Source: UBA5109 sp038148755 (GTDB taxonomy: Bacteria; Pseudomonadota; Gammaproteobacteria; Pseudomonadales; Pseudohongiellaceae). Taken from it: a DNA stretch of 37,859 nucleotides. The DNA lies in assembly GCA_038148755.1 (NCBI GenBank), contig JAYQWA010000020.1, positions 1-37,859 of the forward strand, in the 5' to 3' direction. The notes beneath the pieces were generated by a model. The model had not been told where the DNA came from, searched no databases, and saw only the letters and a program-made list of their open reading frames with translations. Below are positions 8,535-16,965 of the stretch, in pieces (position 1 is the first letter of the stretch; the number at the start of each line of letters is the position of its first letter). The translations under genes and the position numbers were made by a program.

Positions 8535-9110
8535 ATGTCAAAACGATTATTAATTTCAGCGTTACTGTTTTTTTCATTGGCCGAGATAGCTTTCGCCCAG
8601 GAAAATACGCTGGCTGGCTCCTGGCTGATTAATGAAGATTTAAGTGAGGCCACTGATGACAAGGTTGAAATCGCTTTGATAGCCTCAGGGGCAAAACCCA
8701 CCAAAGGTTTTTTTAATCGTGATAGAGAGTATTACCGTGGCGGTCCAGTTGAACAGGAAATGTATGACTACATTTCCTATGAACTGACTCTGGATATCAC
8801 CGTCGTTGATCAGACCGAATATCTATTTCAGTATGATGAATTCCAGCGACCTGTTTACCTGGATAACCGTGGCAACAGTGTCAGCCTGAGCAGCCTTGAT
8901 GAAGTAAAGGATTTTTCCTTCGCTCATTGGGAAGACAACCAACTTGTCGTTGAAGGCCGCCCCCGTGATGGTGGTTTTACCGATGAACGCTACAGCCTGA
9001 GTGACGACGGCAATCAGTTAACCGTTGAGCTCTATTTACAACCAAAATATTTTAGTGAAGCTATCGAGTTATTGCGGGTCTACGACCGTGTATCAAAAGA
9101 AAATATATAA
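8535..9110 (+). CDS. Exported protein of unknown function
   Basis: This 191-residue protein has a Sec signal peptide (MSKRLLISALLFFSLAEIAFA, cleavage before QEN). The mature part opens with LAGSWLINEDLSEATDDKVE, a pattern seen at the start of lipocalin-like small secreted proteins. Repeated short beta-strand-like stretches follow (YLFQYDEFQRPVYLD, NQLTVELYL). No family is recognised. ATG at 8535 is preferred over TTG six bases earlier. Its last 18 bases overlap the end of the convergent SirB2 gene. It could be a periplasmic beta-sandwich protein; no function is assigned. Confidence 0.75.
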   Translation: MSKRLLISALLFFSLAEIAFAQENTLAGSWLINEDLSEATDDKVEIALIASGAKPTKGFFNRDREYYRGGPVEQEMYDYISYELTLDITVVDQTEYLFQYDEFQRPVYLDNRGNSVSLSSLDEVKDFSFAHWEDNQLVVEGRPRDGGFTDERYSLSDDGNQLTVELYLQPKYFSEAIELLRVYDRVSKENI

Positions 9111-9491
9111 TAGCCAACTCAATGCTGTTTTAGTCACAGCAATACCGACTATATAAAAGAAAACCAGTACCGCACTAACAAAAGCCGCGATCTTTTTAGG
9201 CCGGGAATATTTATCCCCCAGTGCGATCATACCCAAAACGATATAGACCAGTAATAAACCAATCTTATGCACCAGCCAACCTTGCTTTAGCAGACCAAAA
9301 CCAAGCACAAATAACAGGGCGAATGCACTTAATAATAAAAGCGTATCAATGATGTGGGGCAGAATTTTAACCGGCTTCAACTGCAACAACGGGGATTCTT
9401 GCAGCATCCAGTAACCGCGTAATAGAAACCCGGCAATACTCAATAGCGCGCAACTCATATGGATGGTTTTAAAAATAAAGTAGCTGTCCAT
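9093..9491 (-). CDS. SirB2 family membrane protein (copy 1)
   Basis: This 132-residue protein has four predicted membrane helices. It has the SirB2 pattern: KTIHMSCALLSIAGFLLRGYWML near the N-terminus, LPHIIDTLLLLSA in the second helix pair, and YIVGIAVTKTA near the end. SirB was named for an effect on invasion gene expression in Salmonella, but the biochemical role of the family is unknown. The paralogue at 9522 lies 30 bases upstream on the same strand, so the two are probably co-transcribed. Its 3' end overlaps the convergent gene by 18 bases. Confidence 0.88.
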   Translation of the reverse strand: MDSYFIFKTIHMSCALLSIAGFLLRGYWMLQESPLLQLKPVKILPHIIDTLLLLSAFALLFVLGFGLLKQGWLVHKIGLLLVYIVLGMIALGDKYSRPKKIAAFVSAVLVFFYIVGIAVTKTALSWLLYIFF

Positions 9492-9521
9492 CTCTCTTTA
9501 TCCCGGTATGCTTAACGCTAG

Positions 9522-9908
9522 CTATAATAATACAAACCAACCATAAACTGACTTATTAATTGCGATACCAACAATATAAATAAAGGTCAGTACGCCACAG
9601 AAAAATCCAGCGACCCTGATCTGTTTAGTTCGTCCCCGACTGAGTGTCACACCGACAAAAAACAGATAAAACATTAACAATAACACCTTCATGCTCAGCC
9701 ACGGCTGATTAAACAAACCGAAGTTCACCATAAAGGCCATCCAGAATCCACAAGACAGAAAAAGACCGTCTATCAGGTGAGGAATCAGGAGCACCAGTTT
9801 ATGATTCAACCATTTGGAATCAATGAGCATCAGGTAGGAGCGAAACAGAAAACCCGTAAAACTTAACAAGGCAAATGTCATATGCAGGGTTTTAAGTGCT
9901 AGATACAT
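9522..9908 (-). CDS. SirB2 family membrane protein (copy 2)
   Basis: This 128-residue four-helix protein has the same landmarks as its neighbour: LKTLHMTFALLSFTGFLFRSYLML, LIPHLIDGLFLSCG and YIVGIAINKS. ATG at 9908 is preferred to a TTG nine bases upstream. The two copies are clearly homologous but well diverged, which indicates an old tandem duplication rather than a recent one. In many genomes SirB2 is single-copy, so two adjacent copies may form a heteromeric membrane unit; that is inference. Confidence 0.86.
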   Translation of the reverse strand: MYLALKTLHMTFALLSFTGFLFRSYLMLIDSKWLNHKLVLLIPHLIDGLFLSCGFWMAFMVNFGLFNQPWLSMKVLLLMFYLFFVGVTLSRGRTKQIRVAGFFCGVLTFIYIVGIAINKSVYGWFVLL

Positions 9909-10131
9909 GTAAAACAAATAGCTCTGGCGAAAAAACGCTAAAGCCTACTTGAAATAAGGTCAAAATAACAGCCAGACAGCACATAAATAGTGTGTAAATC
10001 CTGTGCAATCATCTTTACTCCTTTCCCTGCTCCTTTACCCCTGTCTCTTTATCGAATTAGCCCCCTCCCTGTGCTATATTGCCCCGCTACCAACTGCTAC
10101 CCTTTTCCGGCTTCAGCCCAGGAGGATAATA

Positions 10132-11049
10132 ATGAAATTCAATAATATTCTGGAAAGTATTGGCAACACCCCGCACATTCGCTTGAATAAACTGTTGGGA
10201 GATAAAGCTGAAGTCTGGATGAAAGCCGAACGTTCGAACCCCGGCGGCAGCATAAAAGACCGCATTGCTTTGGCGATGATCGAAGCTGCCGAGCAAAGTG
10301 GTGAGCTCAGCAAAGACACTGTCATCATTGAACCAACTTCAGGCAATACCGGCATTGGCCTGGCTATGGTCGCAGCTGTTAAAGGCTATCGTCTGATTCT
10401 GACCATGCCGGAATCCATGTCTATAGAGCGTCGCCGTTATATGGCGGCACTAGGGGCAGAATTAGTACTGACACCCAAAGAGCTCGGGATGGGAGGCTGT
10501 ATTGAAAGAGCCAATGAATTAATGGATGAATATGAAAATGCCTGGATGCCTTCTCAATTTTCCAATCCGGTCAATGTAACAGTCCATAAAGAAACCACCG
10601 CTCAGGAAATATTGGCGGACTTTCCCGAGGGGATTGATTATATGATTACTGGCGTCGGGACAGGCGGACACATCACCGGTTGTGCTGAGGTTCTTAAAGA
10701 AAAATTTCCTGCCATGCAGGTTTTTGCTGTGGAACCCGTTAAGTCACAGGTAATTGCCGGCATGGTGAAAGGTCTGCACCGCATTCAGGGCATTGGAGCC
10801 GGATTTATTCCTGACGTGTTAAACACGGATATTCTTGACGGCACTATTGCTGTAACCGAAGAGGATGCTTTTGAAATGGCTCGCCGCTGCAGTAAGGAAG
10901 AAGGCATCTTCATAGGTATTTCATCCGGCGCCACTTTGGCTGCAGTCGCACAAAAGCTTGATGATATTCCTGCTGGCGCAAGAGTTCTGGTGTTCTCCTA
11001 TGATACCGGCGAACGTTATCTCTCTATAGAAGACTTATTCCAGGCTTAA
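10132..11049 (+). CDS. cysK: Cysteine synthase (O-acetylserine sulfhydrylase)
   Basis: This cytoplasmic PLP enzyme makes L-cysteine from O-acetylserine and sulfide. Its 305 residues match the family length. NPGGSIKDR carries the PLP lysine (residue 42). TSGNTGIG is the substrate/asparagine loop, GTGGHITG binds the PLP phosphate, and GIFIGISSGA follows. The start is ATG 10132, fixed by GGAGG six bases upstream; the frame is open further 5' but that part has no family similarity. The long helix-rich pattern LILTMPESMSIERRR is closer to CysK than to CysM, though the two are hard to separate by eye. The upstream 220 bases carry no recognisable CysB site. Confidence 0.93.
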   Translation: MKFNNILESIGNTPHIRLNKLLGDKAEVWMKAERSNPGGSIKDRIALAMIEAAEQSGELSKDTVIIEPTSGNTGIGLAMVAAVKGYRLILTMPESMSIERRRYMAALGAELVLTPKELGMGGCIERANELMDEYENAWMPSQFSNPVNVTVHKETTAQEILADFPEGIDYMITGVGTGGHITGCAEVLKEKFPAMQVFAVEPVKSQVIAGMVKGLHRIQGIGAGFIPDVLNTDILDGTIAVTEEDAFEMARRCSKEEGIFIGISSGATLAAVAQKLDDIPAGARVLVFSYDTGERYLSIEDLFQA

Positions 11050-11107
11050 ATAAAACCCACTTAACAAAGGGCTCAGAGTAAATTCACTCCAAGCTCCGGA
11101 GATCATC

Positions 11108-12655
11108 ATGTCTGAACCTTACCAAAAGTGGATACCGCCAGAAGGTTTTAAGTGGATTTATGCTTCCCTGCTGATCAGCATGCTACTTGGGGCACTGGAT
11201 CAAACCATTATTTCTACCGCACTTCCAACCATGGTCGGCGAGCTGAATGGCGTTTCCTACATGGCCTGGGTAATCACTGCTTATATTCTGGCATCAACCA
11301 TTTCCATGCCTATCTATGGCAAATTGGGTGATCTGATGGGTCGACGTGCCATGATGTTAAGCGCCCTCAGTATTTTTGTTGCTGGGTCTGCTTTGGGCGG
11401 CTTCAGTCAAAATGTCGGTCAACTCATTGCTTTTCGGGGCATACAAGGCCTGGGTGGTGGCGGACTAATGGTATTAACCCAAGCCACCATGGCAGATCTG
11501 GTTCCGATTCGTGAGCGTTCCAAATACATGGCGCCTATCGGCATGATGTTTGCCATTGCTTCTATTACAGGCCCCCTGATCGGCGGATATTTAACAGACT
11601 ATGTCAGCTGGCGCTGGACCTTTTGGATTAACCTGCCCATTGGTCTGACAGTTATCGGCATCTGCTGGAAAGGGCTCAGACTCAACAAGCCTGCCAAAGA
11701 TTTCACCCTTGATATAGGCGGAATCGTCAGCATGATATTTGCCGTGAGTTTTCTGACCCTGTTTTTCAGCTGGGGCGGCACGACCTTTGCCTGGACTTCG
11801 GCACCAATCATCAGTCTCGGCATTCTTGCAATCCTTGCTGCACTGCTATTCCTTTATGCTGAGAACCGCGCTAAAGATCCGATAATCCCGATCAGTCTGT
11901 TCCATAATGCCACCTTCAATATCACAACCTTACTGGGACTGCTGGTCGGCATCGGCATGTTCTCATCAATCGCCTATATGCCGACTTATTTTCAAATGGT
12001 ATATGGCTACTCTGCGATTGTTTCCGGCTATCTGATGATACCGATGATGCTCGGCATCATTTTTACTATCAACCTGACCGGGCAACTGGCAGCAAGAACA
12101 GGCTATTACAAAAAGTATCCGATTATCGGCTTATGTTTGTGCTCAATTACCCTGTTTCTGTTTTCAACATTACAAGTTGGACAACCTGTCGCACTGGTTT
12201 GCAGTTATATTTTTATGATGGGCACTGGTATGGGCTGTATTTTCCAGATATTAATCCTGGCCGTTCAGAATTCAGTCCCCTTTGATGAAGTAGGGACTGC
12301 AACATCAGCCAATGCTTTTTTCCGCGAAATAGGTGCGACCATGGGCATTGCAGTAGTCGGTTCATTATTTTCAGCCCGCCTGACTACAATGCTGTTAGAG
12401 CGCCTACCGGCAAACATGGTATTACCCATCGATGATGTTGAATCAATCACCCCCGCTATCCTGCGCGCCATGCCTGAATCGATGCAGGATATATTTGTTA
12501 ATACCTACGCCGACGCCCTGACCCCGATTTTCTTATATATCATGCCGGTTTTTCTCTGCGGTATTGTCCTGGCTTGTTTTTTACCCAACACAAAACTGGA
12601 ACAAAAAACGCCTGGTATACCCAAATCTCAGCAAAGCGAACTCGTGTCAGAGTAA
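11108..12655 (+). CDS. DHA2-family (14-TM) drug exporter, EmrB/QacA type
   Basis: This 515-residue major facilitator protein has the DHA2 signatures LDQTIISTALPTM in helix 1 and YGKLGDLMGRR (motif A) after helix 2. GGLMVLTQATMADLVP and a motif-C-like GPLIGG in helix 5 follow. The length and helix count fit the 14-helix drug:H+ antiporters. It exports hydrophobic drugs or toxic metabolites using the proton gradient; the substrate cannot be read. No EmrA-like adaptor is adjacent, so it probably acts alone. The start is supported by GGAG six bases upstream. A strong inverted repeat spans the stop codon (12644-12671). Confidence 0.93.
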   Translation: MSEPYQKWIPPEGFKWIYASLLISMLLGALDQTIISTALPTMVGELNGVSYMAWVITAYILASTISMPIYGKLGDLMGRRAMMLSALSIFVAGSALGGFSQNVGQLIAFRGIQGLGGGGLMVLTQATMADLVPIRERSKYMAPIGMMFAIASITGPLIGGYLTDYVSWRWTFWINLPIGLTVIGICWKGLRLNKPAKDFTLDIGGIVSMIFAVSFLTLFFSWGGTTFAWTSAPIISLGILAILAALLFLYAENRAKDPIIPISLFHNATFNITTLLGLLVGIGMFSSIAYMPTYFQMVYGYSAIVSGYLMIPMMLGIIFTINLTGQLAARTGYYKKYPIIGLCLCSITLFLFSTLQVGQPVALVCSYIFMMGTGMGCIFQILILAVQNSVPFDEVGTATSANAFFREIGATMGIAVVGSLFSARLTTMLLERLPANMVLPIDDVESITPAILRAMPESMQDIFVNTYADALTPIFLYIMPVFLCGIVLACFLPNTKLEQKTPGIPKSQQSELVSE

Positions 12656-12671
12656 ACCTTTACCCTGACAC
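12644..12671. terminator. Hairpin between convergent genes (no T-tract)
   Basis: GTGTCAG (12644-12650) pairs with CTGACAC (12665-12671), with inner GTAAA/TTTAC. It contains the stop codon of the exporter gene and lies just before the end of the convergent gene at 12676. No run of T follows on either strand, so it may protect or separate transcripts rather than terminate intrinsically. Confidence 0.4.
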
Positions 12672-12675
12672 TCAT

Positions 12676-13365
12676 CTAGATTTGTGCATTCAATTTAGGC
12701 ACAGTAATAACAATTTCATTATCACTACGCTCTACCTGCATCCCGGCTTCATCTATCGCATCTGATAAAAACAAGGATTGTGAGAAACGGCTCTCCTGCA
12801 TACTTCTACTGCTAAAACCACTGACGCTTTCATCACGTTCACTTTTTACTGAACCTGAAACCATCAGAAAATTATTATTCAGTTCGGTATTAACTTCCAC
12901 TTCCTGCCCTTCAGGTATTGCGATAACAATACGGTAGGCATCACTATTTTCCGTCATTGAAATCGCAGGCCCGCTGCTGATCAAACCAAAGCCAAAATCT
13001 TCCTGGTTAAAAAACGGAAAACCCTGCGTCATGGAATTCATCAGTTCATCCATACGCTGCTGCATTTCAGAAAAACTACTGCCCGGCCTTATAAAAAAAC
13101 CATCCGCAAAGGGGTCGTTAAAGCCGGGAAAAGGATCCGTAGAAGCTTGAGCATTATTTGCCTGCTGATTCTGTGTGGCTGGAGCATTTTGCACTTGTGC
13201 CACAGGCGTAACTTCTGTTGGGGCAGGACTCTGCTGCTGTGTCACTGTTTGTAAGTTTCTAACTTCCGTAGCAAGATTCCAGGTAAAAACTGATAACACG
13301 ATCAACAAGCAAAGCACTGCTCCAACAAGAATATCTGAGAGTGGGTATTTCTGAATTTTTTCCAT
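12676..13365 (-). CDS. Membrane-anchored small heat-shock (alpha-crystallin)-like protein
   Basis: This 229-residue protein has one N-terminal membrane helix (about residues 11-32, SDILVGAVLCLLIVLSVF). A Gln/Ala/Pro-rich linker (~40-75) and a Phe/Met-rich segment (FSEMQQRMDELMNSM) follow. The C-terminal ~90 residues read like an alpha-crystallin domain: YRIVIAIPEGQEVEV, NNFLMVSGSVKSER, FSQSLFLSDAID, and NEIVITVPK at the end. Small heat-shock proteins are normally soluble cytosolic holdases; here the domain probably faces the periplasm. Three initiators are adjacent; ATG at 13365 is chosen because AGAGG lies five bases upstream. The domain call is by pattern only. It is divergent from the exported protein at 13527. 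Confidence 0.72.
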   Translation of the reverse strand: MEKIQKYPLSDILVGAVLCLLIVLSVFTWNLATEVRNLQTVTQQQSPAPTEVTPVAQVQNAPATQNQQANNAQASTDPFPGFNDPFADGFFIRPGSSFSEMQQRMDELMNSMTQGFPFFNQEDFGFGLISSGPAISMTENSDAYRIVIAIPEGQEVEVNTELNNNFLMVSGSVKSERDESVSGFSSRSMQESRFSQSLFLSDAIDEAGMQVERSDNEIVITVPKLNAQI

Positions 13366-13526
13366 CATCACCTCTTCAAAGTAAATTTAAGGAAGCAGGT
13401 CAAAGAAAAATCTTTGTTAATTTATTTATGGGAACGCCTGAATATTTTTCAAGACTATCTTGATTTTTTACAGACAGACCTTATAGCAATAACCACTAAC
13501 TCTTAACTAAATTACAGGAGGCAATT

Positions 13527-14117
13527 ATGTTATTTAAATCGATATCTTTTTTAGCTGGTTTGCTGATCTGTAGCCAGTTAAGTGCTGCTACTGACATCAT
13601 CAGGCAGCTGGATGGCACTAACTATGACAGCAAACAGGCTATTAATTCGAAACTGGAAATTCAGATATTGAGGTGGTCATATGAATCTGAACAGGAACTT
13701 GTGGCTAATCTTTATGAAGAGTATCTGCAAAACCAGGATGACACTGTCTTCGTCAAAGCCCTGGAAGAACAAATTATTAAAGGTTATCTGCGTACCAGCG
13801 AAGTAACCGGCTATATCGTTCACTATGCCTGGAACGAACAAAGAGCAGAGGGTGAAAGACTTGCCTTGTTAATCAGCCCCGGTCTGAAAAGCATCAATCC
13901 GACAATATGGAAAGAACCCAATCTGAATCCAGTCGTTTCACTTAAACCAAACCCTGACTATAAAGACTTCACTTTAGTTGAAGTGCTTATTAATAATGGC
14001 GAAGGTGTCGTTAAAACATCCCTGGCTTCAGATATTCAGCTAAGAGAAGACAACAAACTGTCACTTGCTGATTTCTCTTCTGCGCATGACTTTGCCGTCA
14101 TACATAAAGCCAGTTGA
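13527..14117 (+). CDS. Exported protein of unknown function
   Basis: This 196-residue protein has a Sec signal peptide (MLFKSISFLAGLLICSQLSA, cleaved before ATD) and a very good ribosome binding site (GGAGG, six bases from ATG). The mature part has an acidic helical region (residues ~45-85, YESEQELVANLYEEYLQNQ) followed by strand-like segments (GYIVHYAW, RLALLISPG, FTLVEVLINNG). No family is recognised. It is divergent from the membrane-anchored crystallin-like gene across 161 bases, which allows shared regulation and possibly a common envelope-stress role; that is only inference. Confidence 0.72.
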   Translation: MLFKSISFLAGLLICSQLSAATDIIRQLDGTNYDSKQAINSKLEIQILRWSYESEQELVANLYEEYLQNQDDTVFVKALEEQIIKGYLRTSEVTGYIVHYAWNEQRAEGERLALLISPGLKSINPTIWKEPNLNPVVSLKPNPDYKDFTLVEVLINNGEGVVKTSLASDIQLREDNKLSLADFSSAHDFAVIHKAS

Positions 14118-14245
14118 TAGTTTCTTGGTAAGGTGTCGGAGTAAAAAGTTACTCTGAAACCTTCCTGCTCCTTTCCATTCACTTTTTATTCCCTTCCTGA
14201 CCACTGACGGCATGAGCAAAGATTAAAAAAATAAAGGCCAAAAGC

Positions 14246-14369
14246 ATTAGCGTCACGAGCGAAGATAAGACAAGGCGAAGCTGAAAATTAATGAAGGCGC
14301 ATATAATGGCAGTATGTAACTGAGTTAATTTTTAGCTTCAACGAAGTATTATCAAGCGCAGTAGCTAAT
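14246..14369. repeat. Hairpin intergenic repeat, copy 2
   Basis: The outer arms are ATTAGC (14246-14251) and GCTAAT (14364-14369), with GATAA/TTATC inside. The main stem is 15 bases (14277-14291 with 14325-14339) with one mismatch. The loop begins TGAAGGCGCAT, and CAACGAAGT follows the right arm, exactly as in the copy at 2737-2823. It ends immediately next to the stop codon of the ABC permease gene on the minus strand, so it will lie in that transcript's 3' end. Confidence 0.65.
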
Positions 14370-15131
14370 TTAGTTTTTTAGGCGGTATCCTGTTTTAAAA
14401 ATCCAGAAAATTCCGACTAGACAAATCAACAGAAACAAGCCAGTCATACTCAGGCTCACCCAAAGATTGACATCAGATATTTCATAAAAACTCCAGCGGA
14501 AACCACTCACCAGATATACCACAGGGTTAAACAAAGTCACTTTTTGCCAGAATTCTGGCAACATGCTAATTGAATAAAAGCTGCCGCCCAGAAAGGTCAA
14601 CGGCGTAATAATCAATAAAGGAACGATCTGCAGCTTTTCAAAATTATCAGCCCAGATGCCGATAATAAAACCCAGCATACTGAAGGTTAATGCGGTTAGC
14701 ATGAGGAAAAAAAGCATTAAAAATGGATGCATTATCTGCATATCAACAAAAAACGAGGCGGTGATTAATATGATGCTGCCGACTATTAACGATTTACAGG
14801 CTGCAGCTCCCACATAACCCAATACAATTTCCAGGGTTGATACCGGTGCCGACAGCAATTCAAAAATCGTTCCGATAAAACGTGGAAAATAAATACCGAA
14901 AGAAGCATTGGAAACACTTTGCGTCAGCAAGGAAAGCATCATCAATCCTGGTACCAGAAATGCCGCATAACTGACGCCATCAATATCACTCATGCGGGAC
15001 CCAATTGCACTACCAAAGACAATAAAATACAGAGAAGTTGAAAGCACCGGCGAAACGATACTTTGTGCAATCGTGCGCCAGGTTCTGGCCATTTCGTATT
15101 TAAAAATTGCAATAACCGCTCGATAATTCAT
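14370..15131 (-). CDS. ABC-2 type exporter permease (YadH-like)
   Basis: This 253-residue protein has six predicted helices and the ABC-2 permease pattern. An N-terminal amphipathic segment (FKYEMARTWRTIAQSIVSPVL) leads into YFIVFGSAIG, VPGLMML, LLSAPVS and FLGGSFYSISMLPE. The size and motifs match YadH of E. coli. It pairs with the ATPase gene at 15131-16051, whose stop overlaps its ATG as TAATG, so the two are translationally coupled. The substrate of YadGH-type exporters is not established; lipid or polysaccharide export is typical of the superfamily. The hairpin repeat follows directly downstream. Confidence 0.92.
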   Translation of the reverse strand: MNYRAVIAIFKYEMARTWRTIAQSIVSPVLSTSLYFIVFGSAIGSRMSDIDGVSYAAFLVPGLMMLSLLTQSVSNASFGIYFPRFIGTIFELLSAPVSTLEIVLGYVGAAACKSLIVGSIILITASFFVDMQIMHPFLMLFFLMLTALTFSMLGFIIGIWADNFEKLQIVPLLIITPLTFLGGSFYSISMLPEFWQKVTLFNPVVYLVSGFRWSFYEISDVNLWVSLSMTGLFLLICLVGIFWIFKTGYRLKN

Positions 15132-16051
15132 TATTTTCTCACCAGATTTACAAATATTTCTTCCAAAGAGCTTTGTTTGGTGGCCAGATCCCGATAGTGG
15201 ATATTCGCAGCTTCTATTTCGTCAAGTAGTGCTGTAATACCTGTATCTTCCTGCTGAACGTCATAACTGTACTTTAACTGCATGCCATCATCGGCAAGCT
15301 GCAGGTTATATTGAGACAGGCTTGCCGGGATTTCGGAGAGTTTTTCAGTCAAGTATAAAATGAGATATTTTTCACCCATTTTTTGTATGAGCGCATCTTT
15401 TTCATCCACCAGAATTATCTCACCGCGGTTAATCACACCAATACGATCAGCCATTTCTTCTGCTTCATCTATATAGTGAGTTGTAAGAATAACCGTCACA
15501 CCGGAATCTTTTAATTCACGGATGGTTTCCCACATTTCCTTACGCAGCTCGACATCGACACCAGCAGTTGGCTCATCCAGAAACAGAATATCTGGCTCAT
15601 GCGCGAGAGCCTTACCGATTAAGACACGACGTTTCATACCACCGGAAAGTGTCACTAGCTTATTGTCTTTCTTCTCCCACAAAGACAATGACTTCAGCAC
15701 TTTCTCTATGTGCACAGGATCTTTTTTCTTACCGAATAAACCACGACTGAATTCCAGTACATTATTTACCGTTTCAAAAGTCTCTATGGTTAATTCCTGG
15801 GGTACCAGGCCAATCATTGAACGCGCTTGCCGGTAATCTTTCTGAATATCATAGCCGGCTACAGTAATTGAGCCGTCTGTTGGCGTCACAATTCCGCAAA
15901 TAGTACTGATCAGGGTAGTTTTGCCTGCGCCGTTGGGCCCTAACAGCGCAATGATTTCGCCCTGTTCTATATCAAGATTAATATCTTTAAGTGCCTGGAA
16001 CCCGCCGTCGTATATTTTATTAAGATTTTTAATGGATATTATTGCTGACAT
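15131..16051 (-). CDS. ABC exporter ATPase (YadG-like)
   Basis: This 306-residue nucleotide-binding subunit has Walker A GPNGAGKTT (near residue 38), signature LSGGMKRR, Walker B ILFLDEPTAGVD and H-loop LTTHYIDEAEE. The C-terminal ~80 residues form the extra domain typical of ABC-2 ATPases. It is the first gene of a two-gene operon with the permease at 14370, overlapping by one base (TAATG). It is divergent from a second, unrelated ABC-2 pair; the 143-base gap must hold both promoters. Confidence 0.94.
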   Translation of the reverse strand: MSAIISIKNLNKIYDGGFQALKDINLDIEQGEIIALLGPNGAGKTTLISTICGIVTPTDGSITVAGYDIQKDYRQARSMIGLVPQELTIETFETVNNVLEFSRGLFGKKKDPVHIEKVLKSLSLWEKKDNKLVTLSGGMKRRVLIGKALAHEPDILFLDEPTAGVDVELRKEMWETIRELKDSGVTVILTTHYIDEAEEMADRIGVINRGEIILVDEKDALIQKMGEKYLILYLTEKLSEIPASLSQYNLQLADDGMQLKYSYDVQQEDTGITALLDEIEAANIHYRDLATKQSSLEEIFVNLVRK

Positions 16052-16194
16052 TTTGTTCCTTTGACTAAAGCCCGACTGAGCGGGTGCAGTGGGTAGGCAT
16101 TCTAGGCAAGATCAGACTTAAAATAAACGCTTATATGTAACCAAAGTGCCAATAACTTGTTATGCTTGCGGCGTTTCAGATTCAGAGCCCGCTT

Positions 16195-16959
16195 ATGAGT
16201 ATTGTAAAAACCGAGAATTTGCACAAAAAATATCCCGTACCGGGTAAAAAAAATGATTTCTTTTTTGCCGTGAATGGCACATCCCTGGCTATCGAAGCCG
16301 GAGAAATTTATGGCATTCTTGGCCCCAACGGTGCTGGAAAAACCACGACGCTGGAAATGATAGAGGGTCTTACTGATATCGATGAAGGGGAAGCCTGGGT
16401 AGACAATATTTCAGTCACCAAGAAACCTTACAGAGTTAAGAAAATTATTGGCGTACAACTGCAAGCCAATGAGTATTTTGATCATCTGAATCTGGCTGAA
16501 CTGATTAAACTTTTCAGTCAGCTTTATGGCCGCCATGACAATCCTCTCGATTTGCTTGCTCACGTCAACCTGCAGGAAAAAGCCCATGCCAAACCCAAGG
16601 AGCTTTCCGGCGGACAACAACAACGTTTCTCCATCGCCTGTGCCCTCGTGCATGAACCTAAAGTTCTGTTTCTGGATGAACCGACTACTGGACTGGATCC
16701 GCAAGCCAAACGTAATATCTGGGAGCTGGTCAAAAACCTTAATGCCAGAGGCATGACCATCGTACTGACAACCCACAACATGGAAGAAGCCGAATACCTT
16801 TGTGACCGCCTGGCAATTATGGATCATGGCAAAATTATCGCTGAAGGCACACCTCAGGAGTTGATTCTGTCACATGCACAGGAACCACCACAAACGCCTT
16901 TGCACGGCAATCTGGAAGACGTTTTTCTGGCGCTGACCGGCACCGGATTAAGGGAGTAA
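16195..16959 (+). CDS. ABC exporter ATPase (CcmA/DrrA-like)
   Basis: This 254-residue ATPase has Walker A GPNGAGKTT, an insertion-type Q-loop region (GVQLQANEYF), signature LSGGQQQR, Walker B VLFLDEPTTGLD and H-loop LTTHNMEEAE. ATG at 16195 (MSIVKTENLHKKY) is the likely start; an in-frame ATG 33 bases earlier would add an 11-residue tail without family similarity. It lies six bases upstream of the permease gene at 16966. The DrrA/NatA-like ATPases drive export of drugs, lipids or ions; the substrate is unknown. Confidence 0.93.
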   Translation: MSIVKTENLHKKYPVPGKKNDFFFAVNGTSLAIEAGEIYGILGPNGAGKTTTLEMIEGLTDIDEGEAWVDNISVTKKPYRVKKIIGVQLQANEYFDHLNLAELIKLFSQLYGRHDNPLDLLAHVNLQEKAHAKPKELSGGQQQRFSIACALVHEPKVLFLDEPTTGLDPQAKRNIWELVKNLNARGMTIVLTTHNMEEAEYLCDRLAIMDHGKIIAEGTPQELILSHAQEPPQTPLHGNLEDVFLALTGTGLRE

Positions 16960-16965
16960 GGAAAT

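Noticed and set aside
10003..10131. N-terminal extension of the cysteine synthase frame
   Set aside because: The extra residues are unlike any CysK N-terminus, and a perfect GGAGG sits six bases before ATG 10132.
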